The position numbers and the translations under genes were made by a program. A stretch of 64,000 nucleotides of DNA from Nemorincola caseinilytica (GTDB lineage Bacteria > Bacteroidota > Bacteroidia > Chitinophagales > Chitinophagaceae): NCBI RefSeq assembly GCF_039540515.1, contig NZ_BAABFA010000009.1, positions 1 through 64,000 of the forward strand, given 5' to 3'. The notes below the pieces were generated by a model. That model saw only the letters and a program-made list of their open reading frames with translations, was not told the origin of the DNA and searched no databases. Within the stretch, counting starts at the first letter, position 1; every line of letters begins with the position of its first letter. Below are positions 32,322 to 41,527 of the stretch, one piece after another.

Positions 32322-33387
32322 GACCATCCTCTATCTGGCCATACTTGCCGTGCTGGGCGCGGGGGTATACTTCCTGCTGCGCAAGGACAGCAATGAGAAC
32401 CCCTACGATGCTCGCGAGGCCGATTTTACCATAAAAGATACCGGCGCCATAGGCCGCATATTCATTACCGATGTAGGCGGCGAAAGTGTGCTGGTAGAGC
32501 GTACCGACAGCGGCTGGATGGTAAACCGCCAGTATCGCGCGCTGCCTTCTACCCTCAGTATGCTGCTGGCCACCCTTACCAAGCAGGTGCCGCTATATCC
32601 CGTTACCAAGAGCGCGCACGACAATGTTATCAAGCTCATGTCTACCCACGGTATAAAGACCGAGATATACGACCGCGCAGGCAAAAAGCTGAAAGTGTTC
32701 TATGTAGGTGGCGGCGCTGCCGATGGCAAGGGCACCAATATGCTTATGGAGAACGGATCGCAGCCGTATGTGGTAGAGACACCCGGTTTTGTGGGCTACC
32801 TTACACCCCGCTACTCTTACCGCCTGCGCGACTGGCGCGACCGTACGGTGTTCAATGTTCCCGCCTCGCAGATACGCTCTGTATCGGTGACCTATGCAGG
32901 CAAGCCGCAGGAATCCTTCACCGTGGTACAGGAAGACAATGATAGTGTACAGGTGACCACAACATCGCCTGCGGCAAAGAAGACCCCGCTCAACACCCGC
33001 CGGGCACATTCCTATCTCAGGTTCTTTACCAATATCAACTGCGAAGGTTACCTCAATGGCCTGGAAGATAATGATACCACCTTCAAGACAGCGCCAAAAC
33101 ATTCGGCCATAGAGCTTACCCTGCGCAATGGCAGCACTCAGCATGTGGACATCTACTGGATGGCCCTGAACAGGCGCAGCAAGAACAGGAAGGCATCGGA
33201 CATGCCCGACGAGGTACACGAAGAATATGACTCTGACCGTATGTATGCTGTAATGAACAATTACAGGGATACTATAATGATACAGCAGCTCAGTTTCCAG
33301 AATATCTTCCGCAGGGCACACGAATTCTATACTGCCGATGCACCACCGCCGCCTCCGGCACAGGGTGTTACAGGTACACGCCCCTAA
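32314..33387 (+). CDS. DUF4340 protein, third gene of gldFG operon
   Basis: This 357-residue protein has one N-terminal membrane anchor (ILYLAILAVLGAGVYFLL) and a periplasmic domain resembling DUF4340: IGRIFITDVGG, VERTDSGWMVN, and repeated beta-rich modules with RLRDWRDRTVFNVPASQI near residue 170. The C-terminus ends in a proline run (PPPPPAQG). It starts inside gldG (8-base overlap), so the three proteins are probably made in fixed ratio. In other bacteria DUF4340 proteins accompany ABC-2/GldG-type transporters, which suggests a periplasmic accessory role. A specific function is unknown. Confidence 0.82.
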   Translation: MNKTILYLAILAVLGAGVYFLLRKDSNENPYDAREADFTIKDTGAIGRIFITDVGGESVLVERTDSGWMVNRQYRALPSTLSMLLATLTKQVPLYPVTKSAHDNVIKLMSTHGIKTEIYDRAGKKLKVFYVGGGAADGKGTNMLMENGSQPYVVETPGFVGYLTPRYSYRLRDWRDRTVFNVPASQIRSVSVTYAGKPQESFTVVQEDNDSVQVTTTSPAAKKTPLNTRRAHSYLRFFTNINCEGYLNGLEDNDTTFKTAPKHSAIELTLRNGSTQHVDIYWMALNRRSKNRKASDMPDEVHEEYDSDRMYAVMNNYRDTIMIQQLSFQNIFRRAHEFYTADAPPPPPAQGVTGTRP

Positions 33388-33440
33388 CAAGGGCCTGCGC
33401 AGGATAGTAGGGAAAACAAGGCAAATACTATCTGCAGGCA

Positions 33441-34088
33441 ATGACAGCATATAGCGATAATATAGACCGGCTAAGGCAGCGGCTCTCGCGGCCACTACCC
33501 GGCTTTGCAGCGCAAGAGCGCATGATGGGCCGTGTGATACCCCATCCGCCACAGGTGCCTGAGAATGCCCGCCTCAGCGCAGTGATGTGCCTGCTATACC
33601 CCGATAATTCTGGGCTGCATATGCTGCTGATGCGCCGCATGGAAGACGGTAAGGCACACAGCGGCCAGGTGAGCTTTCCCGGCGGGCGCAAAGACCCCGA
33701 AGACCTGACCCTGCTGGATACCGCCCTGCGCGAGACCCGCGAAGAGGTGGGAATAGACCGCACGCATATAGATGTGCTGGGCGCACTCACATCGCTGTAT
33801 ATACCCGTCAGCAATTTCAATGTGTTCCCTTTTGTAGGCTTTACGGCAGCACGTCCCGCCATGAACATAAGCGTGGACGAGGTATCGTACACCATAGAGA
33901 CACCCCTGTCCTACCTGCTGAATGATGCCAACAAGACGGTAGCCGATGTATCGTCGCCCGCAGCGCCGGGCATCATACGCAATGTACGCGCATACCGCCT
34001 GCCCGATGATGGAATAATATGGGGAGCCACCGCCATGATGATAAGCGAGCTGGAAGTGATACTGAAAGAAATAGGTGGGGAATGGTGA
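33441..34088 (+). CDS. CoA pyrophosphatase-type Nudix hydrolase
   Basis: This 215-residue protein has the NudL/UPF0035 signature LLMRRMEDGKAHSGQVSFPGG (two adjoining stretches, residues about 62-82) directly before the Nudix box ending ALRETREEVGI (95-105). The first acidic residue of the box is Asp88, with the same spacing as E. coli NudL. These enzymes split CoA into phosphopantetheine and 3',5'-ADP. The C-terminus is helical. It follows the gldFG-DUF4340 operon by 53 bp and may be cotranscribed, though no functional link is apparent. It converges on the SusCD operon, with a strong hairpin between. Confidence 0.88.
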   Translation: MTAYSDNIDRLRQRLSRPLPGFAAQERMMGRVIPHPPQVPENARLSAVMCLLYPDNSGLHMLLMRRMEDGKAHSGQVSFPGGRKDPEDLTLLDTALRETREEVGIDRTHIDVLGALTSLYIPVSNFNVFPFVGFTAARPAMNISVDEVSYTIETPLSYLLNDANKTVADVSSPAAPGIIRNVRAYRLPDDGIIWGATAMMISELEVILKEIGGEW

Positions 34089-34116
34089 TGAAGAGAACCG
34101 AACCTGCATAAAACAA

Positions 34117-34141
34117 AACGGCCCGCAATCTGCGGGCCGTT
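34117..34141 (-). terminator. Terminator of the SusCD-lipoprotein operon
   Basis: A perfect 11-bp stem (AACGGCCCGCA/TGCGGGCCGTT) with a 3-nt loop, followed on the minus strand by GTTTTGTTTTATG. It also sits after the plus-strand Nudix stop and could block read-through both ways. Confidence 0.85.
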
Positions 34142-34164
34142 CCTATTATCATATGTGCTGTTAC

Positions 34165-34809
34165 TTAGAGTTTTCTGAACGTCCTTGTAACGGGTGCGAA
34201 TGCATTGTTGTGCAGTATGTACTGGTAGGTCACATCGGGTGTCATGCTCACTACACCGTTGGTGGCATAGAAGGTTCCGAACTTGGACTCCTGTACGGGC
34301 ATCACCAGAGAGGTAGTAGATGTCTGCACGAACATAGCAGGCACTACATGTGTCACATCTGCGGGGCCATTACCGGCCACATCGCTGGTGCGGTACAGCC
34401 CATTGGCCAGCCTGGTCACCTTTACGGTATCATCGGTAGACACACGCAGGTAGGTACCGGCAAGGTCTATTGTTGGGTCTATATCGGTCACTGCTACATA
34501 AAGCGTGTCCGAGTTGCCCATACCATATTGGTTGCGTGCAGTGGCTATAACAGGATAAACGCCAGGCTTGGTCACATCCAGCATGCTCTGGTCGAACACC
34601 ACTACGGCATCGGCATGGTAGAAGGAATCGTAGGCCGTGGCCGGTATAACGGGCAACAGGCCATTTACGGGTATGCTATAATAGTAGCCATCGGCCAGTG
34701 TGATAGTAGGCGTAGAGTAATTGTGCAGCTCCGATACCGATCCCTGCTTTTTCTTACATCCCGCTATTGCCAGGGCCGCAAGAACAGATATTGCGAATAT
34801 TTTCTTCAT
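34165..34809 (-). CDS. Surface lipoprotein, third gene of SusCD operon
   Basis: This 214-residue lipoprotein has lipobox AIAGC followed by Lys-rich KKKQ. The mature part begins with a beta-rich segment and a short Ig-like stretch (KPGVYPVIATARNQYG), then a C-terminal domain of about 100 residues with LAGTYLRVS at its start. This pattern is common in small lipoproteins encoded next to SusD-like genes (DUF5012-like, by recollection). It lies 31 bp downstream of susD. It probably sits on the outer membrane and helps bind or process the ligand imported by the SusCD pair. Confidence 0.75.
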   Translation of the reverse strand: MKKIFAISVLAALAIAGCKKKQGSVSELHNYSTPTITLADGYYYSIPVNGLLPVIPATAYDSFYHADAVVVFDQSMLDVTKPGVYPVIATARNQYGMGNSDTLYVAVTDIDPTIDLAGTYLRVSTDDTVKVTRLANGLYRTSDVAGNGPADVTHVVPAMFVQTSTTSLVMPVQESKFGTFYATNGVVSMTPDVTYQYILHNNAFAPVTRTFRKL

Positions 34810-34840
34810 CCTCTTGTGTTTTAAAAAGGTAGTTCAGTTA

Positions 34841-36355
34841 TTAAAGAGCATCCCACCATAAAGGCGTGGTCACAGATATCTCGCCGGGATAGTTAGAGTT
34901 ATTGGCTTTTTCTGATGCAGGATACAGGAATCTCAGCGGCATCTTGCCACCCAGGTGGCTGTTCCTTGGGCTTACCAGGAAGTCGGGATAACCCGTGCGC
35001 CTCCACTCTGTCCATGCCTCGAAGCCCTGTGTACCGCTCATCGCCAACCACTTTTGGGTGATGATGTACCTCAGACGGTCTTCGGTAGTACCTGTAGTGG
35101 GGTAGAGGGTCCAGTAGGCGGCAGGAAGGCTGCCCACATATGCTGTGTATGCTGCAGCACCGCCTATACCTGTTTCGTTGGTGAGGGCATTGCTGTAGTA
35201 GAGGAAGCTGGCATTGATACCCGCATGGAACATCTGCTGGTCGTTACCTACGGCATAGCCGCGTGCAAAGGCCTCGGCCTGCAGGAAGTAGCTCTCCCAG
35301 CTAGACAGCAGCATTACCGATGCTGTGGCCGATGAGGCCGAAGATATATCTGCGCCTACATAGCTGCTGGGTATAGAGTAAGAGCCATCAGGCAGCGCTA
35401 TATCATATGCGCTCTGGGTCACACCCACAAGGCCCATACCCGATACCTGGCGGTATACTACCATGCCCCTCAGGTCGTTATTGGCATTCATGGTGTCTAT
35501 AGCGGTCTTGCTGCCGGCCAGTTGCTGTTTGCCACCCAGTGCAGGTGCGCTCAGCTCTGCGAACAGCGGATGGTTGTTGCCTTTGGCAGCGCCATATACT
35601 ATCCTTGCATCATCGCCATTGCCTATGAACTGTGGGTTCTTCATGAACAGCGAGTCTATCTTGTTCTTCGCATACACAGGGTCTATGTTGGCCACGCGCA
35701 GCAGGGCACGCAGCTTCAGTGTATTGGCAAATTTGTTCCATTTGCTCATATTACCGCCATATACCAGGTCATCGGCGCCGGGCGCGCTGGCATCGGCAGT
35801 ATTGATGAGCTTAGTGGCACTGTCTATGGTAGCTACTATACCCCTGTACACCACGCGCTGCGAGTCGTACTTAGGGTTCACTATATGTCCATCGGGGTAT
35901 TGGCCCTTCAGTGCATCGCTGTAGGGTATATCGCCCCAGCCATCGGCCAGCGCCTGGAAGGCATAGGCCTGCATCAGCATAGCTATGGCCTTGTACTGGC
36001 CCTTATATTGTGCATCGGCCAGCTTGTACAACTGGTGAAAGTTCTCTGCACCTGCATACAGGTTCTGCCAGCTCATATTATATGCTTCGGCATTGGGGGT
36101 ATGCTGCTCCAGTGCCACATATTCCTTACCCGCCGGCGACTGTGTCCAGTGCTGGGCCCATATGGCGCCGTTTATCTGCATGTCGGTACCCATAGCAGAG
36201 CCTATATAAAGCTGTGCGGCGGGCAGCAGGGTGTTAACGGTGGCATTGCTTGCTACATTGGGATTGTTGTTCACATCGAGGTACTTTCTGCAAGACGATA
36301 CCCCTAGTGTCAGACCAGCCATTGCTGTAACAACTATCTTCTTATTTATCGACAT
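34841..36355 (-). CDS. SusD/RagB-family outer-membrane lipoprotein
   Basis: This 504-residue lipoprotein has lipobox GVSSC and an N-terminal RKYLDVNNNPN motif. It carries SusD-like_2 family features: WAQHWTQSPAGKEY, LMQAYAFQALADGWGDIPYSDAL and a C-terminal ITQKWLAMSGTQGFEAWTEWRRTGYPD. TPR-like helices are spread along the protein. It forms the lid on the SusC transporter and captures ligand at the cell surface. No glycoside hydrolase or peptidase is next to it, so the substrate class (glycan or peptide) cannot be told. It starts 24 bp after the susC stop. Confidence 0.93.
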   Translation of the reverse strand: MSINKKIVVTAMAGLTLGVSSCRKYLDVNNNPNVASNATVNTLLPAAQLYIGSAMGTDMQINGAIWAQHWTQSPAGKEYVALEQHTPNAEAYNMSWQNLYAGAENFHQLYKLADAQYKGQYKAIAMLMQAYAFQALADGWGDIPYSDALKGQYPDGHIVNPKYDSQRVVYRGIVATIDSATKLINTADASAPGADDLVYGGNMSKWNKFANTLKLRALLRVANIDPVYAKNKIDSLFMKNPQFIGNGDDARIVYGAAKGNNHPLFAELSAPALGGKQQLAGSKTAIDTMNANNDLRGMVVYRQVSGMGLVGVTQSAYDIALPDGSYSIPSSYVGADISSASSATASVMLLSSWESYFLQAEAFARGYAVGNDQQMFHAGINASFLYYSNALTNETGIGGAAAYTAYVGSLPAAYWTLYPTTGTTEDRLRYIITQKWLAMSGTQGFEAWTEWRRTGYPDFLVSPRNSHLGGKMPLRFLYPASEKANNSNYPGEISVTTPLWWDAL

Positions 36356-36379
36356 ATAAAATTATTTAAGATCAAATTT

Positions 36380-39300
36380 TTAGAAGTTAACTTTTACATA
36401 CACACCATAGTTCCTGAGCGTGGGGCGCGCAGTATAGTTAAATCCTTGTCCGTTGCCCATGGCTCCTGCCGATGTTGCTTCGGGGTCGTCATATTTGTTC
36501 TCCTTCGCTGTCCACAAGGCCAGGTTGTTGCCGAAGATACCGGCCTCCAGTGCGCCAAATGGGCTGCGCTCGTAGTAGCGCTGTGGTATCTGGTAAGACA
36601 GCGACAGCTCCTGCAGCCTTACATAGCTGGCGTTCAGTATGCCCTGTGCAGGCAGGTTGGCCTGCTGCTGCTGGTAGTATTCGTAAGGCGAGAAGCGTGT
36701 AGTGTTGGGCAGGTATATGCTGGTGTTGGGCACCTGGTATACCGAGTTCTCCCAAACATATGGGTTGCGGCCGTTCACTGTAGTTGCTTCCGATGTACCG
36801 TTCTCGTCCATGTTCATCTTGTTCTGGCTGTAGAACTTACCACCCTGCTTGGTGAAGAACAGTGCATGCAGCTTTATGCCTTTGTAGCTGAGGTCAGTAC
36901 CCCACGATGCCATGAACTTTGGCTGGTAAGAACCTTTGTATACGGGTGTGCTGGTAGCTATAGGCAGGCCTGTTGTGGGGTCTACCACTGCATGCCAGTC
37001 GCCCTTGGGATCTTTCCAATACGCTATGTCCGCAGCGTAGAACGAGCCCAGGGGCCTGCCCTCTGCAGCTACTATCTGCATACCGTTGTAGCCACCCAGT
37101 ACTATGTTCTCTACACCGCCGTTCAGGTGTTCTACAGTGTTCTTGTTCTGTGTATAGGTACCGAAGAGTTCCCACTTCAGGCCCCAGCGGGTATTGATGG
37201 GGGTACCCCTCATTGCCAGCTCTATACCGTTGTTCGATACATTGCCTACATTGATGTAGTTATACGCATAGCCCGATGATGCAGGCAGCGGCACAGGCGC
37301 TATAGCGTCTGTGGTCAGCGACCTGTAGTAAGTGAACGATGCATTGATCTTGTCTTGCAGGAAGCCCATGTCCACACCTACTTCGAATTCGCGGGTGCGC
37401 TCAGGACGCAGGTTGTTGTCGCCGAAGGCGTTCATTACCTGGTAGGCGTTCACACCGTTGAAAGGAGAAGTAACAGAACCATATGTAGTGCGTATGGGCG
37501 ACTGTGTGTAGCCTGCATTGTTGTTGGTATACGATATACCATCGCTGCCGGTACCACCTGCTGCCATACGCACCTTACCATAGTTCATGAAGTCGTTCTT
37601 GAACGAGGTGCCATCCAGCCTTTCGGTGAATATCCAGCCTGTGCTGGCCGATGGGTAGAAGTAGGACTGGCGGCGGCGCTGCAGGGTAGATGACCAGTCG
37701 TTACGCGCGGCCAGCTCCAGGAAGAGTTCTCTCTGGTAGTTGAAGGCCAGGTTTCCGAAGGTACCTACGCTGCGGCGGTTCAGTACATAATTGTATCCTG
37801 TTACAGGGCCTGCATTATTATCCAGGTTGTAATAGTTGGGGAGCACCAGGCCACCGTTCGCAGGATCGATGATGCCTGCAAGGGTCTCATCGCGCTGCAT
37901 GGTAAGGTTATGACCCACGAAAGCGTTCATACCGAAGTTGCGCGAAAGCTGGTGGTTGTAGTTCACTATCAGATCGTTGTACAGGCGCATACCGTTGTAG
38001 TTGCTCTGCGTATACCCGCCTGCCGATACGAAGTCGTAAGTGGTATAGAACGGATCGGTACCCGATGCGTTGAACTGAGGTGTCTTGTATGTGGCCCTGT
38101 CAGTAGATATATCGGCACCTATGCGGTTGAAGATGTGCCAGTCGTTCTTCTTCCAGCCCACTTTCACATCGCCTATTATCCTGTCGGTCTTGTTGCGGTT
38201 GTCGTAGTGCTTGGCTGTCCAGTAGGGGTTCTGGTATGTACCGTTGTAGAAGCCGTAGCGCTCTGCACCTGCTGTATCGTAGTACTGCATGGTGTTGTAC
38301 TTGCTGTCCAGGTCGGCCAGTTCCCATACAGGTATGTCGCGTGGGGTCTGCAGCAGGTTGTTCACTACAGAGCCGGGACCATTACCGCTTCCCTCTACCC
38401 TCGAGTAAGTGTTCAGGTAGTTCACATTCACCGAAGAGTACAGGTTGTGGCTGAACTGTGTGCTGCCGTTGAAACGCACATTGTACCTGTTGTAGAAGGT
38501 ATTGGGCACCACGCCCGATGCGTTCATAGCGTTCATCGACAGCATGTAGGTCGACTTGTCGGAACCACCTGCTATGGACAGGTAGTTGTTGATGTTCCTG
38601 CCATGGTCGTAGAAGCTCCTTATGTTATCGCGCTGATCGCTGTAGTTCTTCACGTTCTGCTTGCCTTCTATCACCTGGCCCCATGGGCGCATCGCATCGT
38701 CGAACAGGTAGCCCCAGCTACGGTATTCGCGCCTGTCGTCGGCTACACCGCCGTATATGTTGCCCTGGCCATAGTCATGCTGCATGGTGGGGTACTTCGT
38801 CAGGTCCGACTGTGTGTAGGTGCTCTTGAACGTGATGTCCATCTTGTTCTTACCCGAGCCTGAAGAATGCCTGCCCTTCTTGGTAGTGTACATGATGGCG
38901 CCGTTAGCGCCCATAGCGCCATAGAGCGCTGTGGCAGCGGCACCCGGCAGTACGGTCACCGATTCTATATCCTCTGGGTTGATGTCGTTGGCGCTGTTGC
39001 CGAAGTCTATCTGGTTCAGCTCAGAGAAGGCCGGGTTAGCGGCGTTCAGCCTGCTGATAGTGCGGTCGTAGTTGTTGGTTATCACACCGTCTACCACTAT
39101 CAGGGCATTGTTGTTCTTCATGAACGACTTCTCGCCCCTCAGCACCACGCGGCTCGATCCGCCTGCGCCATTGGTAGAGCTGGTGATATTGGCGCCGGCC
39201 ACCTTGCCCTGCAGCGACGATACGATGCTCGTATTGCTGCCTGCCATCAGGTCTTCGGCATTTATGGTAGTGCTATTGTAGCCCACTTCGCGCTTCTCCT

Positions 39301-39646
39301 GCTTAGCGGCCATCAGCGCCGTTGTTACATTGCCTTCAAGCTGCTTGCTGAGCATGAACAGGGTTATGGTGAGCGACTGACCTTCGTCTTCTATATACTG
39401 CGTGGCAAAGCCTATAGCCGTAACGATAACGGTATTAGAGCCATCCGGCGCTTCGAACATGAAGTCTCCGTTCACGTCCGTCACCGCCGTCTCTGTGCCG
39501 CCTCTTACCGATACAATAACGCCCTTCAGCCCTTTGCCATGCTCATCGACCACCTTACCGGAAACGGTATGCGTCTGGGTCTCCTGCGCTATCGCATGTG
39601 AGCCCATCGTCGCCAGCATCGCAAATACTAAACAAACTTTTTTCAT
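36380..39646 (-). CDS. SusC/RagA-family TonB-dependent outer-membrane transporter
   Basis: This 1088-residue protein has a signal peptide (MKKVCLVFAML...AIAQ) and a carboxypeptidase-D-like beta-sandwich (residues about 27-108, VSGKVVDEHGKGLKGV). A plug domain follows (SLQGKVAGANI, GGSSRVVLRGEKS, ALIVVDGV, and the RagA-type box ATALYGAMGANGAIMYTTKKG). A 22-stranded barrel runs to a C-terminal aromatic ending (VKVNF). It imports a large nutrient with SusD. The minus-strand upstream region has TTTG and TTACTTTG with a spacer near 19, a near-consensus promoter. No sigma/anti-sigma pair is adjacent, so regulation is unknown. Confidence 0.95.
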   Translation of the reverse strand: MKKVCLVFAMLATMGSHAIAQETQTHTVSGKVVDEHGKGLKGVIVSVRGGTETAVTDVNGDFMFEAPDGSNTVIVTAIGFATQYIEDEGQSLTITLFMLSKQLEGNVTTALMAAKQEKREVGYNSTTINAEDLMAGSNTSIVSSLQGKVAGANITSSTNGAGGSSRVVLRGEKSFMKNNNALIVVDGVITNNYDRTISRLNAANPAFSELNQIDFGNSANDINPEDIESVTVLPGAAATALYGAMGANGAIMYTTKKGRHSSGSGKNKMDITFKSTYTQSDLTKYPTMQHDYGQGNIYGGVADDRREYRSWGYLFDDAMRPWGQVIEGKQNVKNYSDQRDNIRSFYDHGRNINNYLSIAGGSDKSTYMLSMNAMNASGVVPNTFYNRYNVRFNGSTQFSHNLYSSVNVNYLNTYSRVEGSGNGPGSVVNNLLQTPRDIPVWELADLDSKYNTMQYYDTAGAERYGFYNGTYQNPYWTAKHYDNRNKTDRIIGDVKVGWKKNDWHIFNRIGADISTDRATYKTPQFNASGTDPFYTTYDFVSAGGYTQSNYNGMRLYNDLIVNYNHQLSRNFGMNAFVGHNLTMQRDETLAGIIDPANGGLVLPNYYNLDNNAGPVTGYNYVLNRRSVGTFGNLAFNYQRELFLELAARNDWSSTLQRRRQSYFYPSASTGWIFTERLDGTSFKNDFMNYGKVRMAAGGTGSDGISYTNNNAGYTQSPIRTTYGSVTSPFNGVNAYQVMNAFGDNNLRPERTREFEVGVDMGFLQDKINASFTYYRSLTTDAIAPVPLPASSGYAYNYINVGNVSNNGIELAMRGTPINTRWGLKWELFGTYTQNKNTVEHLNGGVENIVLGGYNGMQIVAAEGRPLGSFYAADIAYWKDPKGDWHAVVDPTTGLPIATSTPVYKGSYQPKFMASWGTDLSYKGIKLHALFFTKQGGKFYSQNKMNMDENGTSEATTVNGRNPYVWENSVYQVPNTSIYLPNTTRFSPYEYYQQQQANLPAQGILNASYVRLQELSLSYQIPQRYYERSPFGALEAGIFGNNLALWTAKENKYDDPEATSAGAMGNGQGFNYTARPTLRNYGVYVKVNF

Positions 39647-40004
39647 ACTTTTTTATTTGGTCAAAGTAAACTTTTGGGTCGCAAAAACAAACTGCATGCT
39701 GCCCGCCACAGCGGGAGCAACAGTATTTGGGGGGTGAATTTATTACAACAATGTGAATAAACAAAGCATTCGTTTGTTTTTTCTTAACATTGATGGCCAC
39801 CCCAAAATGCTTTCTTTCCTGCAAAAAACAAGATAAAGATATTTTTCACTCATGTATTATCGAAAAAAGAACATATACGCCATCGATCTGAACACAGGAG
39901 TGTCATATTTGGATATATTTTCATAAAATAAACTTAACACCATACCCGTTCGGCCAATTAATGATAAATTGCCGGGCGAAACACCCCATGCCCGCATCAT
40001 TTTC
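39647..40004. other. 358-bp divergent intergenic region, susC / MutS-like
   Basis: No gene is visible. It contains a small hairpin, CCCGC-caca-GCGGG (about 39702-39716), and a perfect inverted repeat, AAACAAA-gcattcg-TTTGTTT (39759-39779). The near-consensus susC promoter is close to 39647. The right half is AT-rich and should hold the MutS-like gene's promoter. Confidence 0.6.
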
Positions 40005-41336
40005 ATGCAGAACGACAAGACCACCCTGCGAGACCTTGCTGTTTTCCCTACCGATGGGAGCGAGGGTATTTTTTCGCTCATAGACCGCACCACCACGCAA
40101 GAGGGCCGCGAGGCGCTGAGGCGGCATGTGCTGCAGCCACCCGGCGACCACGAGCGGCTGGCCGGGGTACAGGCCGCCGTACAGTTCTGGTGCGCCAATG
40201 CCCACCTGTGGCCCACCGGCATATCGAACGGTACACTGGTGATGCTGGAAAAATTCTTCGAGTCGGCCGATAATACTTCTATGCCGCCCAAGGGCTTTGC
40301 AGGCATGATAGCGCATGGCCTGCAGAAGATATTCAACAAACGCGAGTATTTTTTTACAAAGTTCTCATTATCACACCTTTCCGACTTTCTGAAAGGCTGC
40401 CAGGCACTGGCCGCCATAGCCGACAGGCAGGATGTGCCGCCCCTGCTGCTGCGCGAGCTGCAAGCCATAAAGGACGAGCTGGCCCACCGCCTCACCGATG
40501 CCATTACCGGCATCAGCGAGGGTACGCCCTTCCCCGAGCTGTCGCAGCTACAGTACAAGGCCCGGCGCGAGATGAAGAACACCACCTACCGTCTCATAGC
40601 CATATATGCCCGCCTGGATGCCTGGCAGGCCATGGCCCGCGCCACTACAGAGCACGGCTGGACGTTTCCGCAACTGCTGCCCGAGCTGCCCGTATGCCTG
40701 GAGGCCACCGGCATATACCACCCACTGCTACACACCCCCGTGGCCTACGATGTGGCCTTTGGGCAGGCGCGCAACTTCATGCTGCTCACAGGGGCCAATA
40801 TGTCGGGCAAGACCACATTTCTGCGGTCGCTGGGCATAGGCTCGCTACTGGCCCACCTGGGCATGGGCGTACCCGCGGCCGGGCTGCGCACCAGCTTCAT
40901 GCAGGGCATCATCACCAATATGCATGCCGAGGACAATATACTGAAGGGCGAAAGCTACTTCTTTGCCGAGGTGCAGCGCATGAAGCAGATAGCCCGCCAA
41001 CTGGGCCAGCAGCGGCCCCACCTGGCCCTGATGGACGAGCTCTTCAAGGGTACCAATGTGCATGATGCCTACGAATGCACCAAGGCCGTAGTGGATGGCC
41101 TGATGAACCACCCCAACCATATAATGGCACTATCTACCCACCTGTACGAGGTGGCGCAGGTATTCAACGGCGACAGCCGCATACTGTTCTATCACTTCGT
41201 TACCAATATCTCGGCCGCGGGGCAGTATGTCTTTACCTACAAGCTGCGCGAGGGTATTTCCAATGACCGCATCGGTTACTTAATTTTGCAGCAGGAAGGC
41301 GTAATAGACATGCTGCGCAACCACTCACAACAATGA
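40005..41336 (+). CDS. Short MutS-family ATPase lacking the mismatch-recognition domain
   Basis: This 443-residue protein has the MutS core/lever region (residues about 25-240) followed by the ATPase domain. Walker A is GANMSGKTTF (Gly263 onwards), Walker B is LALMDELFKGTN, and the signature region is NILKGESYFFAEVQRMKQI. The ALSTH switch motif is also present. It lacks the N-terminal mismatch-binding and connector domains of MutS1 (about 850 residues) and the Smr nuclease of MutS2. Similar short MutS-related proteins are widespread in Bacteroidota and have no assigned role. The ATG at 40005 is the first in frame. The stop overlaps the next small gene (ATGATGA). Confidence 0.85.
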   Translation: MQNDKTTLRDLAVFPTDGSEGIFSLIDRTTTQEGREALRRHVLQPPGDHERLAGVQAAVQFWCANAHLWPTGISNGTLVMLEKFFESADNTSMPPKGFAGMIAHGLQKIFNKREYFFTKFSLSHLSDFLKGCQALAAIADRQDVPPLLLRELQAIKDELAHRLTDAITGISEGTPFPELSQLQYKARREMKNTTYRLIAIYARLDAWQAMARATTEHGWTFPQLLPELPVCLEATGIYHPLLHTPVAYDVAFGQARNFMLLTGANMSGKTTFLRSLGIGSLLAHLGMGVPAAGLRTSFMQGIITNMHAEDNILKGESYFFAEVQRMKQIARQLGQQRPHLALMDELFKGTNVHDAYECTKAVVDGLMNHPNHIMALSTHLYEVAQVFNGDSRILFYHFVTNISAAGQYVFTYKLREGISNDRIGYLILQQEGVIDMLRNHSQQ

Positions 41337-41515
41337 TGACCGAGAACGAGACCGACAAAGACTACCTGACAGGCAAAAGGGCCAAGATAGTGGCCATGAT
41401 ATTCCTGGGGCTGATGATACTGCCTGTATGCTATGCCCTCTTCAAAGAGCTGCGCCTTAGCAAGCAGGCAAAAGAAAAAGCTGCCACTAATGCGGCAGCT
41501 CCTGCAAAGCCTTGA
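41333..41515 (+). CDS. 60-residue single-pass membrane protein coupled to MutS-like gene
   Basis: The start overlaps the MutS-like stop codon. It has an acidic N-terminus (MMTENETDKD), one membrane helix (IVAMIFLGLMILPVCYALF, about residues 19-37), then a basic/Ala-rich tail (KQAKEKAATNAAAPAK). No family is recognised. The tail codons double as the minus-strand terminator hairpin of the response regulator (41479-41500). Coupling suggests a partner of the MutS-like ATPase, which is inference. Confidence 0.65.
   Translation: MMTENETDKDYLTGKRAKIVAMIFLGLMILPVCYALFKELRLSKQAKEKAATNAAAPAKP
41470..41500 (-). terminator. Response-regulator terminator embedded in opposing coding sequence
   Basis: AGCTGCC (41479-41485) pairs with GGCAGCT (41494-41500) around an 8-nt loop. 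On the minus strand it is followed by TTTTCTTTT. It lies inside the 3' end of the plus-strand 60-residue gene. Confidence 0.7.
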
Positions 41516-41527
41516 TAGCTATATCTT

